DNA from: Flavimarina sp. Hel_I_48
GTDB lineage: Bacteria > Bacteroidota > Bacteroidia > Flavobacteriales > Flavobacteriaceae
Assembly: GCF_000733945.1 (NCBI RefSeq)
Contig: NZ_JPOL01000002.1
Coordinates: forward strand, 2,047,001-2,111,000
Length of the DNA: 64,000 nucleotides
Reading direction: 5' to 3'
Part shown: piece by piece, positions 32,412 through 42,166 of the stretch
Position numbering within the stretch: the stretch's first letter is position 1
Layout of the letters: each line of letters starts with the position of its first letter
Notes under the pieces: model-generated
Told to the model about the DNA's origin: nothing
Databases searched by the model: none
Seen by the model: the letters and a program-made list of their open reading frames with translations, nothing else
Translations under genes and position numbers: made by a program

Positions 32412-34839
32412 TCTCTTCCTTAAGGTTTAAAAGCATTTTATCAATTTTTTGATTGACTACCCTTCCCAATGATCGCAGCACGACCTTTGACGTACAGGGA
32501 AGTTCTGGACTTTCTAGTTTCTCTAAGATCGTTATGATCTCCTGAGCGCGCAACTGCCGGAACATGGGCAGCATTTTGTGCGCTATTTTGTTGATCTCAT
32601 CACATTTTTTATTTTCCAGCGCACGGTTGAGATCTGCAATACTATCAGCAGTGCTCTCTACAAAAACATTAAGGATAGATTGTAGGGAATCTGGATCCTG
32701 ATCTGCAAAAAGTTTGAGATCTTCCAGTGTATACCCCTTTATGGGATCAACCGGTGTTTTTGACACTGCTTTGGATTCCGCCTGTGCTTCGCTTTCATTA
32801 TGTGTTATCAGCCTAAGTAATTTTTGAGGCAAATAAGGTTTTTTAAGACTGCCGGAAAATCCTAGTTGTTTGTAATCAGAAGGTTTTAAGCTACCATTAC
32901 CGGATAACGCGTAAATAGGAACTTCATTATATTTTGATTTTTCACGTAAAGCTTTGATAAGATCAATACCGTCCATCTCGGGCATTTGTATGTCAGTAAG
33001 TATAAGATCGTAGTTATTTTTTTCTATTAATTGTAAGGCTTCGATTCCATTTCTCGCCGTATCGTTCTTTATGGAAAGATTGTTTACAATTTCTTTGGCC
33101 AGGTTGAGTTGGGCAGGATCATCATCAACTATTAAGATTCGTTCAGGTCTTTTTTCAGGAGCAAATTGCTCAGGTATTTCTTTGGCATAGCCTTTCACCT
33201 CTTTTACAGGGATGTGAACTAAAAAGGTACTTCCTTTTCCTTTCTCACTGGTGAGTGTGATAGTCCCGTTCAACAGATCCACCAATCTTTTGGTAATAGC
33301 CAATCCCAGGCCAAAACCACCATACGTCTGCTCTATTCGCTCATCTTCCTGAGTGAACTCTTTAAAAATAATTTCCTGCTTTTCTTTGTTGATACCTATA
33401 CCGGTATCTGTGATTTCAAAAAACAGGGATTTGACATCTGCTTTTTCTTCAATGCCTGATCTGATATTTACACTACCATGGTCTGTGAATTTATAGGCAT
33501 TACTGATGAGGTTTGATACGATCTGTTTGATCCTGAAGGGATCGCTCATAAAATAACCGTCAAGCTCTTTAGATAGCGCCATATTGATTTTCAGGTCATC
33601 TTTGATTACCGTGGGCAGGCCCACTACGGCAATATCTTCAACGAGATTTTTTGCATTAAAGGTTACCTGCTCTATGTTCACACGACCAGATTCAAGCTTG
33701 GAAAAGTCCAGTAGATCGTTGACCAGTCGTAAAATATATTCAGATGATTTTTCTACGTGATTGAGGTAATTTTCCTGTTTTCCGTTGAGGTCTGTCTTTT
33801 GTAAAAGTTCGGTAAAACCTATTACGGTATTGAGCGGTGAACGCATGTCATGCGTAATAGTGGCCATAAGTTGTTCCCTGCTTTTGAGTAGAGAACGTGC
33901 CACGGTATTGCTTTTTTCCAGCTGCAGGCTGTATCTTTGACTTCTTGAGGCATCCCTAAAAACCATGACCACAAACCCCAGCGCAAGTAGGATACTTACG
34001 GCTCCTATGATTTTTAAAGTTTGTGAAACATCTCCTATTTTTGAGCGTAACTCGCGCTCGCGGTCTTGTGCAGAGAGCGTACCTTCCCGCTCGAGGGCGA
34101 CAAGTAGGTTGCGTATTTTCTGACTAATGTTACGGTCATTTGTAAAAAGAATGTCCTCTCTTTTTATAATGCGCATCTCCAGGATTTTCTGCCTTCTACC
34201 TAGTTTTGTCATGACCTCCTTGACTTTTTCGGCCATGCTGTTCATATTTTGATCTGCTTCGATATTGTCGCGGCGTATATATTCCATATAGTCCACGATG
34301 GCACGTTTTACGCGAGGATTAACAGATTCTAATTTGGGATCGTTGGCATAATCTTCAAAGTAGATATCTTTTTTATTAAGTTCCTCAACGGCTTCGGCAT
34401 AAAAATCCCTGGTGAACTGCTCTTTTCGCAGGGTTACCATGGCATTCATATTTTCCGTTTTCTGTTTCAGGCTTATTTTAATACTATCCAGCTGACTCGT
34501 TTGTGCAGGGGTTTCTGTGATTCTTGTAAGGGAATCTATCTGTACCACAATACTATCAGTATACGCCCTATAGCGGGAAAATTGATCAGTATCTCCCGTT
34601 GCCATGGCAGAACGGCCTACGGTTTCCGCTTCATAAAGCAGACTAAGGGCATTGCTAATATAGGTAAGTTTACGGTTTGCTGATTCTTTTTCCTTAGCCG
34701 GATAAACAAAAGCGCGCACTTGAGGGTAAATAAGCCAGGCCGCAAAACCTATAAGTAGCGCGAGCAGCAAATAGCCAAAGATCACCTTGAAGGTAATGGA
34801 TTGCTTTGGGTTCCTGATAAAAAAGGACTCTTTCTCCAC
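32386..34839 (-). CDS. Hybrid sensor histidine kinase with REC and HPt domains
   Basis: An 817-residue inner-membrane kinase. Two spans at about 17-37 and 283-305 enclose an extracytoplasmic, helical CHASE3-like sensor region. A HisKA domain follows with His330 in TITHDMRSPLN, then the HATPase (FGLGLAITKRL glycine box), a receiver domain (about 560-680, DLILTDIQMPEMDG near Asp613) and a C-terminal HPt domain (His near 752 in KIAHKMLPMF). It can therefore run a full internal phosphorelay before passing phosphate to a separate regulator, probably the sigma-54 regulator on the opposite strand. Confidence 0.92.
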   Translation of the reverse strand: MEKESFFIRNPKQSITFKVIFGYLLLALLIGFAAWLIYPQVRAFVYPAKEKESANRKLTYISNALSLLYEAETVGRSAMATGDTDQFSRYRAYTDSIVVQIDSLTRITETPAQTSQLDSIKISLKQKTENMNAMVTLRKEQFTRDFYAEAVEELNKKDIYFEDYANDPKLESVNPRVKRAIVDYMEYIRRDNIEADQNMNSMAEKVKEVMTKLGRRQKILEMRIIKREDILFTNDRNISQKIRNLLVALEREGTLSAQDRERELRSKIGDVSQTLKIIGAVSILLALGFVVMVFRDASRSQRYSLQLEKSNTVARSLLKSREQLMATITHDMRSPLNTVIGFTELLQKTDLNGKQENYLNHVEKSSEYILRLVNDLLDFSKLESGRVNIEQVTFNAKNLVEDIAVVGLPTVIKDDLKINMALSKELDGYFMSDPFRIKQIVSNLISNAYKFTDHGSVNIRSGIEEKADVKSLFFEITDTGIGINKEKQEIIFKEFTQEDERIEQTYGGFGLGLAITKRLVDLLNGTITLTSEKGKGSTFLVHIPVKEVKGYAKEIPEQFAPEKRPERILIVDDDPAQLNLAKEIVNNLSIKNDTARNGIEALQLIEKNNYDLILTDIQMPEMDGIDLIKALREKSKYNEVPIYALSGNGSLKPSDYKQLGFSGSLKKPYLPQKLLRLITHNESEAQAESKAVSKTPVDPIKGYTLEDLKLFADQDPDSLQSILNVFVESTADSIADLNRALENKKCDEINKIAHKMLPMFRQLRAQEIITILEKLESPELPCTSKVVLRSLGRVVNQKIDKMLLNLKEEIKDLYHSV

Positions 34840-34951
34840 TGCTTTTATTTTGAAAATTTAAAAATTAAGGGCCTGTTCATAGGTAACGTAAAAATAACGG
34901 ACAGCATATTAAAAGGGATCAAAAATTAGATAAAAACTACAAATAATTACC

Positions 34952-34959
34952 TAGTTTTG
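34952..34959 (+). promoter_or_regulatory. -7 promoter box of the TPP-riboswitch transcript
   Basis: TAGTTTTG matches TAnnTTTG. The predicted start near 34966 lies just 5' of the riboswitch, leaving the aptamer at the very start of the leader. Confidence 0.55.
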
Positions 34960-34971
34960 CCTTTATATCTC

Positions 34972-35069
34972 AAAGGGGTGCTTAAACTTCCTATTTTATA
35001 ACAAGAATTAGGAAAGCGAGCTGAGATCATACCCAATGAACCTGGGCGGGTAATGCTGCCAAGGGAAAT
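34972..35069 (+). promoter_or_regulatory. TPP riboswitch (THI element)
   Basis: The canonical conserved blocks are in order: AAAGGGGTGC, the extended P3 stem TTCCTA...TAGGAA, AGCTGAGATCATACCC, and GAACCTGGGCGGGTAATGCT followed by GCCAAGGGAA. About 100 nt separate it from the receptor start codon. No terminator with a T-run is evident in that stretch, so control is probably at translation initiation. It indicates that the receptor downstream is repressed when thiamine pyrophosphate is plentiful. Confidence 0.93.
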
Positions 35070-35167
35070 GCCACTGACTTTTATCAAGATGTCAGGGCAG
35101 AACATTGTAATATCAACTTAATAGTAACACAGGATAATTGCCCCTTTTATTCGTAAAAATTTTACGG

Positions 35168-37381
35168 ATGAAAACAATTTTATTCGCTTGTGGTGCTGCG
35201 CTCTTATCGTATGGAGCCCGCGCCCAGCAGGTCGTTGACACGACCAAAACTGAAAAACTTGACGAAGTGCTCGTCAAAGCGGTACGCGTAGATGCAGACT
35301 CGCCCATCACCTTTAGCAACCTCTCAAAAGAAGAGATCAATGAGCGTAATCTGGGCCAGGATCTACCCATTTTATTAAATTACCTGCCTAGCGTGGTAAC
35401 CACCTCAGATGCCGGCGCGGGGGTGGGTTACACCGGTTTTCGCGTTCGTGGAACCGGTAACCAGGGAATCAATGTCACTATCAATGGTATCCCGTACAAT
35501 GACGCAGAAAGCCTGGGAAGTTTCTTTGTGAACCTACAGGATTTTAGCAGTTCGGTACAAAGTTTACAATTACAAAGGGGCGTAGGTACATCAACAAATG
35601 GGGCAGGGGCCTTCGGTGCCAGCCTCAACATTTTAACCGAAGCACTGGATGAAAAAGCCTACGCTGGCGTAAGTGTTTCTGGTGGTTCTTTTAACACCCG
35701 TAGGGCCAATGTCAAATTTGGGACCGGACTCCTCAATGATCATTTTAGCTTTTCCGGTAGACTTTCCAGCATAAAGTCAGACGGTTATGTAGATAGGGCC
35801 AGTTCAGATCTAAAATCCTATTATCTACAAGGTGGTTATCGCGATGAGAACACGTTGCTAAAAGTTATAGGTTTTGGCGGTGCCGAAGTTACCTATCAAG
35901 CCTGGAATGGTATAGATGCAGAAACCTTGGCCACAGACAGGACATTCAACCCTATTGGATTTCAATATGACGACGCGGGTAATCTGCAGGGCTTTTATGA
36001 CAATCAGGTTGATGATTATAAGCAGGACCACCTTCAATTGTTATGGAATCAAAAATATGGTGGCGGATGGTCTACTAACCTGAGTCTAAATTATACCATG
36101 GGGCGTGGCTTTTTTGAAGAATATGTTGACTCCTGGTACTATGCCAATGTTAATTTTTCTGATGACGCTACCTTTGATCTTATAGGTTGGGAACCCTATG
36201 AAGTAGATGGGGAATTGCAATCAGATACAGATCTGGTACGGCGCCGCTGGCTGGACAATCGTTATTATGTGGCGAACCTAACTACCAATTACAATGACAA
36301 AAACCTGGATTTTGACGCAGGTCTTTTTGGTAGTATATATACGGGGGATCATTTTGGCGAAATTACCTGGGCGCGCTATTTTTCACAAACCGAAGAAGAG
36401 GGATACCGCTACTATACCGGTACGGCAGACAAGGATGAATTCACCGCTTTTGCAAAAGCTACCTGGAGAATTGATGACACCTGGAGTGTTTTTGGGGACT
36501 TGCAACAACGTTTTATAACCTACAAAACAGATGGTCTAAGCGATAATAAAACGCCTTTTGTAATTGATAAAAGCTATTCTTTTTTCAATCCCAAGACCGG
36601 GGTAACGATCTCATTGGACGATTTCAGTAATGTTTATGCATCTTATGCACGGGCAAACCGTGAACCCAACCGCACCGACTTTGAAAACGGAAATCCCGTG
36701 CCAGAGACGCTGAATGATTTTGAACTGGGCTATCGTTTGACTAAAGAACGCACCCGTATTTATGCCAATTTATATTATATGGACTACCGCGACCAGCTGG
36801 TTTTAACCGGAGCGATAGATGATGTAGGGGCTGCCATACGTCAAAACAGTGGTTCTAGTTACCGTCTGGGACTTGAAGTGGAGGCTGGTTTTCAGGTGGG
36901 AAGTCAATTTGCGATCTCCCCTAATGTAACTTTGAGTACCAATAAAAACAGGGATTTTTTCTTTCAGAGGGATGGTGTTTTACAGAATTTGGGTAACACG
37001 AATATTTCTTTTTCGCCCAATGTTGTCGCGGGTAACCGTTTTGACTTTTATCCGGTTCAGAACCTGCGCTTATCCTTGTTGTCTAAATATGTAGGAGAGC
37101 AATATTTAAGCAATATAGATGCTGAAAGCTCTAAGCTGGAGGCGTACTTTGTAAATGATTTTAACCTGCAATACGATTTGAAGGGTATAGGATTCGCAAA
37201 AACGATTACATTTACGGCCTTGGTCAACAACATTTTTAGTGAAGAATATGTTTCCAATGGATATTTTTTCACCTATGATGATGACTCCATAAATCCAGGA
37301 AATATAACGACCGTTGAGGGTGCAGGCTACTATCCACAAGCGAAAATTAATTTTCTTTTGGGGGTCACAATCTCATTTTAA
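35168..37381 (+). CDS. TonB-dependent outer-membrane receptor, likely for thiamine or a precursor
   Basis: A 737-residue receptor with a signal peptide (MKTILFACGAALLSYGARAQ), a TonB-box-like segment and plug domain (VLVKAVRVDADSPITFSNLS ... GTGNQGINVTINGIPYNDAES), and a 22-strand barrel ending in INFLLGVTISF. The upstream TPP riboswitch ties it to thiamine uptake across the outer membrane. The carboxypeptidase-like N-terminal domain of SusC-type receptors is absent. The ATG at 35168 starts the signal peptide. No inner-membrane thiamine transporter is adjacent; a PnuC-family gene lies 7 kb upstream. Confidence 0.93.
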   Translation: MKTILFACGAALLSYGARAQQVVDTTKTEKLDEVLVKAVRVDADSPITFSNLSKEEINERNLGQDLPILLNYLPSVVTTSDAGAGVGYTGFRVRGTGNQGINVTINGIPYNDAESLGSFFVNLQDFSSSVQSLQLQRGVGTSTNGAGAFGASLNILTEALDEKAYAGVSVSGGSFNTRRANVKFGTGLLNDHFSFSGRLSSIKSDGYVDRASSDLKSYYLQGGYRDENTLLKVIGFGGAEVTYQAWNGIDAETLATDRTFNPIGFQYDDAGNLQGFYDNQVDDYKQDHLQLLWNQKYGGGWSTNLSLNYTMGRGFFEEYVDSWYYANVNFSDDATFDLIGWEPYEVDGELQSDTDLVRRRWLDNRYYVANLTTNYNDKNLDFDAGLFGSIYTGDHFGEITWARYFSQTEEEGYRYYTGTADKDEFTAFAKATWRIDDTWSVFGDLQQRFITYKTDGLSDNKTPFVIDKSYSFFNPKTGVTISLDDFSNVYASYARANREPNRTDFENGNPVPETLNDFELGYRLTKERTRIYANLYYMDYRDQLVLTGAIDDVGAAIRQNSGSSYRLGLEVEAGFQVGSQFAISPNVTLSTNKNRDFFFQRDGVLQNLGNTNISFSPNVVAGNRFDFYPVQNLRLSLLSKYVGEQYLSNIDAESSKLEAYFVNDFNLQYDLKGIGFAKTITFTALVNNIFSEEYVSNGYFFTYDDDSINPGNITTVEGAGYYPQAKINFLLGVTISF

Positions 37382-37392
37382 AGATGGTTTTT

Positions 37393-37483
37393 AGGCGTTT
37401 CCCTTTGGGTCGGGCTTTACGTTGCAATCTTTTTGCTCGTCCCTCGCAAAAAGGATTTTCACTGCAATCCCTAACACAAGATC
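37393..37483. repeat. Single partial copy of the 150-bp repeat
   Basis: GGCGTTTCCC, TCGGGCTTTACGTTGCAATC, CTTTTTGCTCGT...GCAAAAAGGA and CACTGCAATCCCTAACACA match the core of the tandem repeat at 20138-20515. It lies directly after the TonB receptor gene. The remaining part of the 315-bp gap, up to the terminator at 37641, shows nothing else I can identify. Confidence 0.8.
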
Positions 37484-37640
37484 CGTTTCTGAATTACAGG
37501 GTTGTTTTGATGATTTTCCCAGGTTTTTGATATTTTGCCTGCGACAACCAACTTTCTGCGGGACGTGGTAATTCAGTTTAGCAGTTTCAAACCATTTTCA
37601 GTATCAAGGAAAGCAATACAATAAGAATGGATTTAAACTA

Positions 37641-37677
37641 AAAAACCGGTAAAAACATCAAGTTTTTACCGGTTTTT
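37641..37677. terminator. Bidirectional terminator between the TonB receptor and mscS
   Basis: A perfect 16-bp stem (AAAAACCGGTAAAAAC with its complement) around ATCAA, with T-runs on both strands. It serves the convergent receptor and MscS genes. Confidence 0.88.
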
Positions 37678-37696
37678 TGATTGTTTACAGCAATTT

Positions 37697-38560
37697 CTAT
37701 TTAGCTTCTACGCTGTTATTGTTAGCGCTTTCATTGAAAAAATGCACATCCCGCTGTGGGAATGGAATTACGATACCTTGCTCCTCAAGGCGTTTTTTCC
37801 CTTCTTCTAAAATATACCAGCGCAGCGCCCAGAAATTATCATTGGTCGCCCAGTATCTCAGCGATAGATTTACAGAGCTATCGGCAAGTTCTGCCAAAAC
37901 GATCATAGGTTCTGGATGAGGATCATGCAATACATTTTCCTGCTCATTTACAAGGTCGAGTAAAATATCTTTGGCCAATTTGATATTACAATCATAAGAT
38001 ATTCCCCAGGTCATTGCCTCGCGCCGTATACCTTCTATACTGTAGTTTATGATATTGTCATTAGATAGTTTTCCGTTTGGGATAACGGCCAGTTGATTGC
38101 CAAAAGTGGTCATTCTGGTATTGAAAATAGATATCTCCTTTACTGTACCATCAATTCCCTGAGCTGAAATAAAATCCCCCACTTTAAACGGTTTAAGTAG
38201 TAAGATAAGAACGCCCCCCGCAAAATTTGCAAGAGAACCCTGTAAAGCCAGGCCTATCGCAAGACCAGCAGCACCTATTATGGCAACTAACGATGTGGTT
38301 GCCACTCCCAGCTGGGTAATCACGAGTACAAACAGGATGATTTTTAAAGACCAATTGATGAGATCCTCTATGAATTTTTCTAAAGTAATGTCATAGTCTT
38401 TCTTTTTAAAGAATGTCCTAATGAGTCGGTTGATGATTTTTATCAGCCAGAGGCCAACAAATATCATTAGAATGGCGGCAATTAAATTAGGGATAAAGTC
38501 GATTACTTTTTCAATGGCCTGGTTGGCAAATTTTTCGTAATCTTCTGGTATAAGGGTCAT
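37697..38560 (-). CDS. mscS: Small-conductance mechanosensitive channel (MscS family)
   Basis: A 287-residue inner-membrane channel that opens under turgor stress. Three N-terminal spans end in the pore helix GAAGLAIGLALQGSLANFAGG (about residues 95-115), followed by the beta domain KPFKVGDFISAQGIDGTVKEI. The start at 38560 (MTLIPEDYEKF) was chosen because the TAnnTTTG box ends 16 nt upstream. It is convergent with the TonB receptor. Confidence 0.92.
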   Translation of the reverse strand: MTLIPEDYEKFANQAIEKVIDFIPNLIAAILMIFVGLWLIKIINRLIRTFFKKKDYDITLEKFIEDLINWSLKIILFVLVITQLGVATTSLVAIIGAAGLAIGLALQGSLANFAGGVLILLLKPFKVGDFISAQGIDGTVKEISIFNTRMTTFGNQLAVIPNGKLSNDNIINYSIEGIRREAMTWGISYDCNIKLAKDILLDLVNEQENVLHDPHPEPMIVLAELADSSVNLSLRYWATNDNFWALRWYILEEGKKRLEEQGIVIPFPQRDVHFFNESANNNSVEAK

Positions 38561-38575
38561 ATTATGTGTTTTTTG

Positions 38576-38583
38576 CAAATTTA
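38576..38583 (-). promoter_or_regulatory. -7 promoter box of mscS
   Basis: The minus strand reads TAAATTTG, with about 15 nt to the ATG at 38560. It rules out the longer start at 38578, which overlaps the box. Confidence 0.5.
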
Positions 38584-38625
38584 GGGTTATTGAATGAACC
38601 TTAAAATCTCAAGCGTTAATTAACG

Positions 38626-40746
38626 TTAATTTTTTAAAAGAGGTAGTGCTTCCTTTACAGAAGCTACAGGTCTTTGACAGGTTCTATTTGTGCAGATATA
38701 AATCCAGGTATTGTCATCATCCCATCGGCTTTCGAAGAGATCAAGATATTCCTCTGGGTTATTCATGGTCGCAATTATGGCGTTGGGAAGATAAGTTCTG
38801 TTCAATTCTTCCAGTTTTTCTTCAGCTTGATTTCCAGTAATTACCACCTCGTAAAACGGATTTGTAAAGTTGAGCATAAGGTCCAGCCAGTTACTGTAAC
38901 CACCGGGATACGTATTTATTTCTTTGCTCACATTGAGCAACATCTTCCCAGACTGCTCCACATAGGGTTCATTAAATGTAATATGACCCAGTTTAAAAAG
39001 ATTATTTGCCATAATTGAATTGGAAGCAGGGATTACATTATCCTGATATTCTACATTTCGTATAATGAGTTCTGGATCCTGATCTGAAGTGAAATAAAGC
39101 ATACCATTTTCCACATTTTTGAAGTGTTTTAAGGCAAAATTAGTGAGATTTTCTGCTTCTTTGAGCCATTTACGGTCTGTTGTCACTTCATAAAGTGCAA
39201 TAAAACCTTCTATCACCGAAGCGTAATCTTCTAGATAGGCGTTTATTGTGCTGGCACCATTTTTATGCGTACGGTAGAGGCTTCCATCTTCTTTGATTTG
39301 ATTATCCACAATAAAACGGGCATTTTTCAAAGCAAGTTGTAGAAATTCTGGCTCGTTAAACGTTTTATACGCAGCGGCGAGTCCGCTTATGGTCAGGCCG
39401 TTCCATCCCGTTAATATTTTATCGTCCAGTCTGGGAGCTTTTCTTTTTTCCCGGGCTTCCAATAGTATTTTATGCCAGTTTTCTTTCTTTTCCGCGAATG
39501 CGGAAGCATCCAGATTTTGTTCTTTTATGAAGTCAACGTCTTCATCCTGGCGTATGAGTACATAATTGTTGTGTTCCCACAAACCATAACTGTTTATATT
39601 GTAGTATTCAGTAAAAAGCGGAAAGTCATCTCCCAAAAGTGAACGCAGTTCTTCTTCAGTCCATACATAAAAGGCCCCTTCTTCAAGTTGATTTTTGTCG
39701 TTCATGCTATCTGCATCAAGTGCAGAATAGAAACCGCCACTGGTATCTAACATATCCCTTTTTAGAAAGTCTACTATACCATAGACAGTTTCCTTGTACA
39801 AAGGTTCAGCGCGGTTAAGATAAGCGTCGCTATAGAGGCTGAGCAGTTGCGCATTATCGTAAAGCATTTTCTCAAAATGTGGAACGTGCCACTTCATATC
39901 TGTGCTATAGCGTGAAAAACCGCCTCCTATCTGGTCATAAACCCCACCAAAGGCCATTTGCTGTAAAGTGGTATGAACAAAATCAGTTACATTTTTATCA
40001 TTCTCCTGATGGCCATAGCGCAGGAGTAGGGCGTAGTTGTTTGGCATCATAAATTTGGGCGCCCGGCGCATACCTCCCTGTATAGTATCAAAACTCTTTG
40101 ACCAGCTCGCAATGCTTGAAGTCAATAGGTTTTTGTCAAATTCCAGCGGGCCTTTTTGAAGTTCTATAACGCCCATGCCTTTGAGTCCCTGCTCTAATTT
40201 ATCTGCATATTCTACCAGTTTTTCAGGGTTTTTGGCATAAATATCAGCAATTTGCTGGAGTGCGTCCATCCAGTTTTCTTTTGGAAAATACGTGCCGCCC
40301 CAGACCGGTCTTCCATCAGGTAGCGTTATGACATTGAGCGGCCACCCACCCTGTCCCGTCATAAGTTGGACGGCATTCATATAAATATTATCAACATCTG
40401 GACGTTCCTCGCGATCTACTTTGATGGGAACATAATGTGAGTTCATGACTTTAGCCACAGCAGTATCTTCAAAACTCTCGTGTTCCATGACATGGCACCA
40501 GTGACAGGAACTATAGCCTATGCTCACGATCATCAGTTTGTCTTCACTCTTTGCCTCTTTATGCGCTTGCTCTCCCCAGGCTTGCCAGTCTACAGGATTG
40601 TGAGCATGTTGAAGCAGGTACGGGCTTGTTTCGTTGATTAGTGCGTTGTTGTGCTGTTGTTTCACGGTAGGGTCTTTTTTATTGGTGCAGGATAGGGTGC
40701 TTATCAGAAGAAGCAAAAATAAATACGGTTTGTAAATAAAACGCAT
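38626..40746 (-). CDS. YyaL/DUF255 lipoprotein (thioredoxin fold plus alpha/alpha barrel)
   Basis: A 706-residue lipoprotein (lipobox STLSC, Cys20) with an N-terminal thioredoxin-like domain carrying the CxxC in [15 protein letters not shown] (Cys81, Cys84) and a long C-terminal alpha/alpha six-barrel typical of the YyaL/SPATA20 family (DUF255). The family's substrate is unknown; a role in periplasmic redox or in glycan/protein handling is possible. A TTCCGC-N4-GCGGAA hairpin lies in the coding region (39490-39505). It follows the dodecin gene after a terminator. Confidence 0.88.
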   Translation of the reverse strand: MRFIYKPYLFLLLLISTLSCTNKKDPTVKQQHNNALINETSPYLLQHAHNPVDWQAWGEQAHKEAKSEDKLMIVSIGYSSCHWCHVMEHESFEDTAVAKVMNSHYVPIKVDREERPDVDNIYMNAVQLMTGQGGWPLNVITLPDGRPVWGGTYFPKENWMDALQQIADIYAKNPEKLVEYADKLEQGLKGMGVIELQKGPLEFDKNLLTSSIASWSKSFDTIQGGMRRAPKFMMPNNYALLLRYGHQENDKNVTDFVHTTLQQMAFGGVYDQIGGGFSRYSTDMKWHVPHFEKMLYDNAQLLSLYSDAYLNRAEPLYKETVYGIVDFLKRDMLDTSGGFYSALDADSMNDKNQLEEGAFYVWTEEELRSLLGDDFPLFTEYYNINSYGLWEHNNYVLIRQDEDVDFIKEQNLDASAFAEKKENWHKILLEAREKRKAPRLDDKILTGWNGLTISGLAAAYKTFNEPEFLQLALKNARFIVDNQIKEDGSLYRTHKNGASTINAYLEDYASVIEGFIALYEVTTDRKWLKEAENLTNFALKHFKNVENGMLYFTSDQDPELIIRNVEYQDNVIPASNSIMANNLFKLGHITFNEPYVEQSGKMLLNVSKEINTYPGGYSNWLDLMLNFTNPFYEVVITGNQAEEKLEELNRTYLPNAIIATMNNPEEYLDLFESRWDDDNTWIYICTNRTCQRPVASVKEALPLLKN
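39490..39505. repeat. TTCCGC-N4-GCGGAA hairpin in the YyaL gene
   Basis: TTCCGCGAATGCGGAA, read on the minus strand as codons for S-A-F-A-E. Same element as at 17700-17715. Confidence 0.55.
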
Positions 40747-40763
40747 AGGAGCTTAGTTGGAAA

Positions 40764-40802
40764 AAATATTCCGCTACCAGTAGGACCGATAGCGGAATAT
40801 TT
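40764..40802 (-). terminator. Terminator of the dodecin gene
   Basis: AAATATTCCGCTA and TAGCGGAATATTT form a perfect 13-bp stem around a 13-nt loop; on the minus strand a run of six Ts follows. The stem again contains the TTCCGC/GCGGAA core. Confidence 0.8.
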
Positions 40803-40823
40803 AAAATAAGGTTTATGAAGGCA

Positions 40824-41024
40824 TTATATTACCTCAAAAGAAATTTTCAGGTTTACCCTATATTCGGTAACGGTATCGCCAGTTACCACTGCACTTTGCT
40901 CCTGTACATAAGCGGAGCGTATATTTTTAACCGATTCTGAAGCGTGCTTAACGCCATTTGCGGTGGCCTGTTCCCAACTTTTGTTAGAACTTGCCATAAT
41001 TTCCAATACTTTTAAAACTGCCAT
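40824..41024 (-). CDS. Dodecin (flavin-binding)
   Basis: A 66-residue dodecin, a flavin storage protein that assembles into a hollow dodecamer. The whole family signature is visible: VLKVLEIMASSNKSWEQA, then VKNIRSAYVQEQSAVV and the strand EYRVNLKISFEV. It is monocistronic with its own terminator. Confidence 0.93.
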   Translation of the reverse strand: MAVLKVLEIMASSNKSWEQATANGVKHASESVKNIRSAYVQEQSAVVTGDTVTEYRVNLKISFEVI

Positions 41025-41099
41025 AATTATATATTTTTGACTTATTGATTAGTATTTTAATATACAAAAAAGTAGGCTGCCTTCAAAAGAAATTATCTC

Positions 41100-42002
41100 T
41101 TATCCATTAATAGCTTCAACGCTGTTGATACGACCGTGCATCATTTCTTTCAACATGGTTTCTATACCATTTTTTAATGTGAAGGTAGATGATGGGCAAC
41201 CACTGCAAGCACCTTGCAAAACAACCTGAACATTTTTAGTCTCAGGATCATAGTGCTTGAAAAGAATATTGCCACCATCACTTGCTACGGCAGGTTTTAC
41301 ATATTCTTCGATAATATTTACGATCTCTTTAGAAGTGTCATCAAGTTGTTCAAAATCTTCTTCTTTCTGACTTTCGGCTTGTTTAGGGGTCTGTAACAGG
41401 TTATCTGCTATGATCTCCTTTCCTTCTTCAATGTAATTCTTTATGAATTCACGTACTTCCTGAAAGACATCATCCCAGGCTACGATGTCATATTTTTGAA
41501 CACTCACGTAATTTTCAGCAAGAAAAACTTCTTTTACAAACGGAAAATTAAAGAGGGCCTTTGGCAGTGGCGCCTGTTGTGCTTCTTCAATATTCTTGAA
41601 TTCAAGGGAAGAGGTAACAATTTTCTTATTTGTAACAAATTTGAGAACCGCCGGGTTAGGCGTACTTTCAGCATAAACCGTTACCGGAATTTTTTTGGTG
41701 GTGGTTTCTGTAATTATTACAACGCCGTTATCATTGAGAAAATCTTCTATCTGTTGTGAGAGTTGGTCTTGAATATCAATCCACTCTACGATATTATATT
41801 TTTCAACCGCAATAAAATTTTGTGAGATATAAACCGTTTTTACAAACGGAAGGTAAAACAGTTGCTGTGCCAATGGCGAATTTGCAGCTTCGTCAATATT
41901 TTTGAACTCAAAACTTTCATGTTTGACAAGAAAGGAATCAGCTTCAAACTTTTTGATCGCATCGTTAGATGTTGGGGCTATGGATATGGTGAATTTACTC
42001 AT
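41100..42002 (-). CDS. Nfu-type iron-sulfur scaffold with two N-terminal domains
   Basis: A 300-residue protein with two tandem Nfu N-terminal domains (about 1-85 and 100-190, each with a DEAxxSPLAQxLFYLPFVK-type motif) and a C-terminal NifU domain carrying the cluster-binding CxxC in GACSGCPSS near residue 265. It delivers [4Fe-4S] clusters to target proteins. The start at 42002 was chosen because the promoter box at 42018-42025 lies just upstream. Confidence 0.92.
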   Translation of the reverse strand: MSKFTISIAPTSNDAIKKFEADSFLVKHESFEFKNIDEAANSPLAQQLFYLPFVKTVYISQNFIAVEKYNIVEWIDIQDQLSQQIEDFLNDNGVVIITETTTKKIPVTVYAESTPNPAVLKFVTNKKIVTSSLEFKNIEEAQQAPLPKALFNFPFVKEVFLAENYVSVQKYDIVAWDDVFQEVREFIKNYIEEGKEIIADNLLQTPKQAESQKEEDFEQLDDTSKEIVNIIEEYVKPAVASDGGNILFKHYDPETKNVQVVLQGACSGCPSSTFTLKNGIETMLKEMMHGRINSVEAING

Positions 42003-42017
42003 GGATTTCGATTTTGG

Positions 42018-42025
42018 CAAATTTA
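42018..42025 (-). promoter_or_regulatory. -7 promoter box of the Nfu gene
   Basis: The minus strand reads TAAATTTG, leaving 15 nt to the ATG at 42002 and excluding the in-frame start at 42020. Confidence 0.5.
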
Positions 42026-42166
42026 GGCAAAAGCCCGCGTTTTAGGTTTGATAATATGATTTATCACAGTTTAAACTGAATGAATTTAATTAGTTTTACA
42101 CTTTTGTAAGAATCGACGCTCAAAGGCGTGGATAATGTTGAATGTTAATGTTTTAACGCGCCTATT

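Noticed and set aside
35138..35167. TTG start upstream of the TonB receptor
   Set aside because: It would add residues before a good signal peptide; the ATG at 35168 is preferred.
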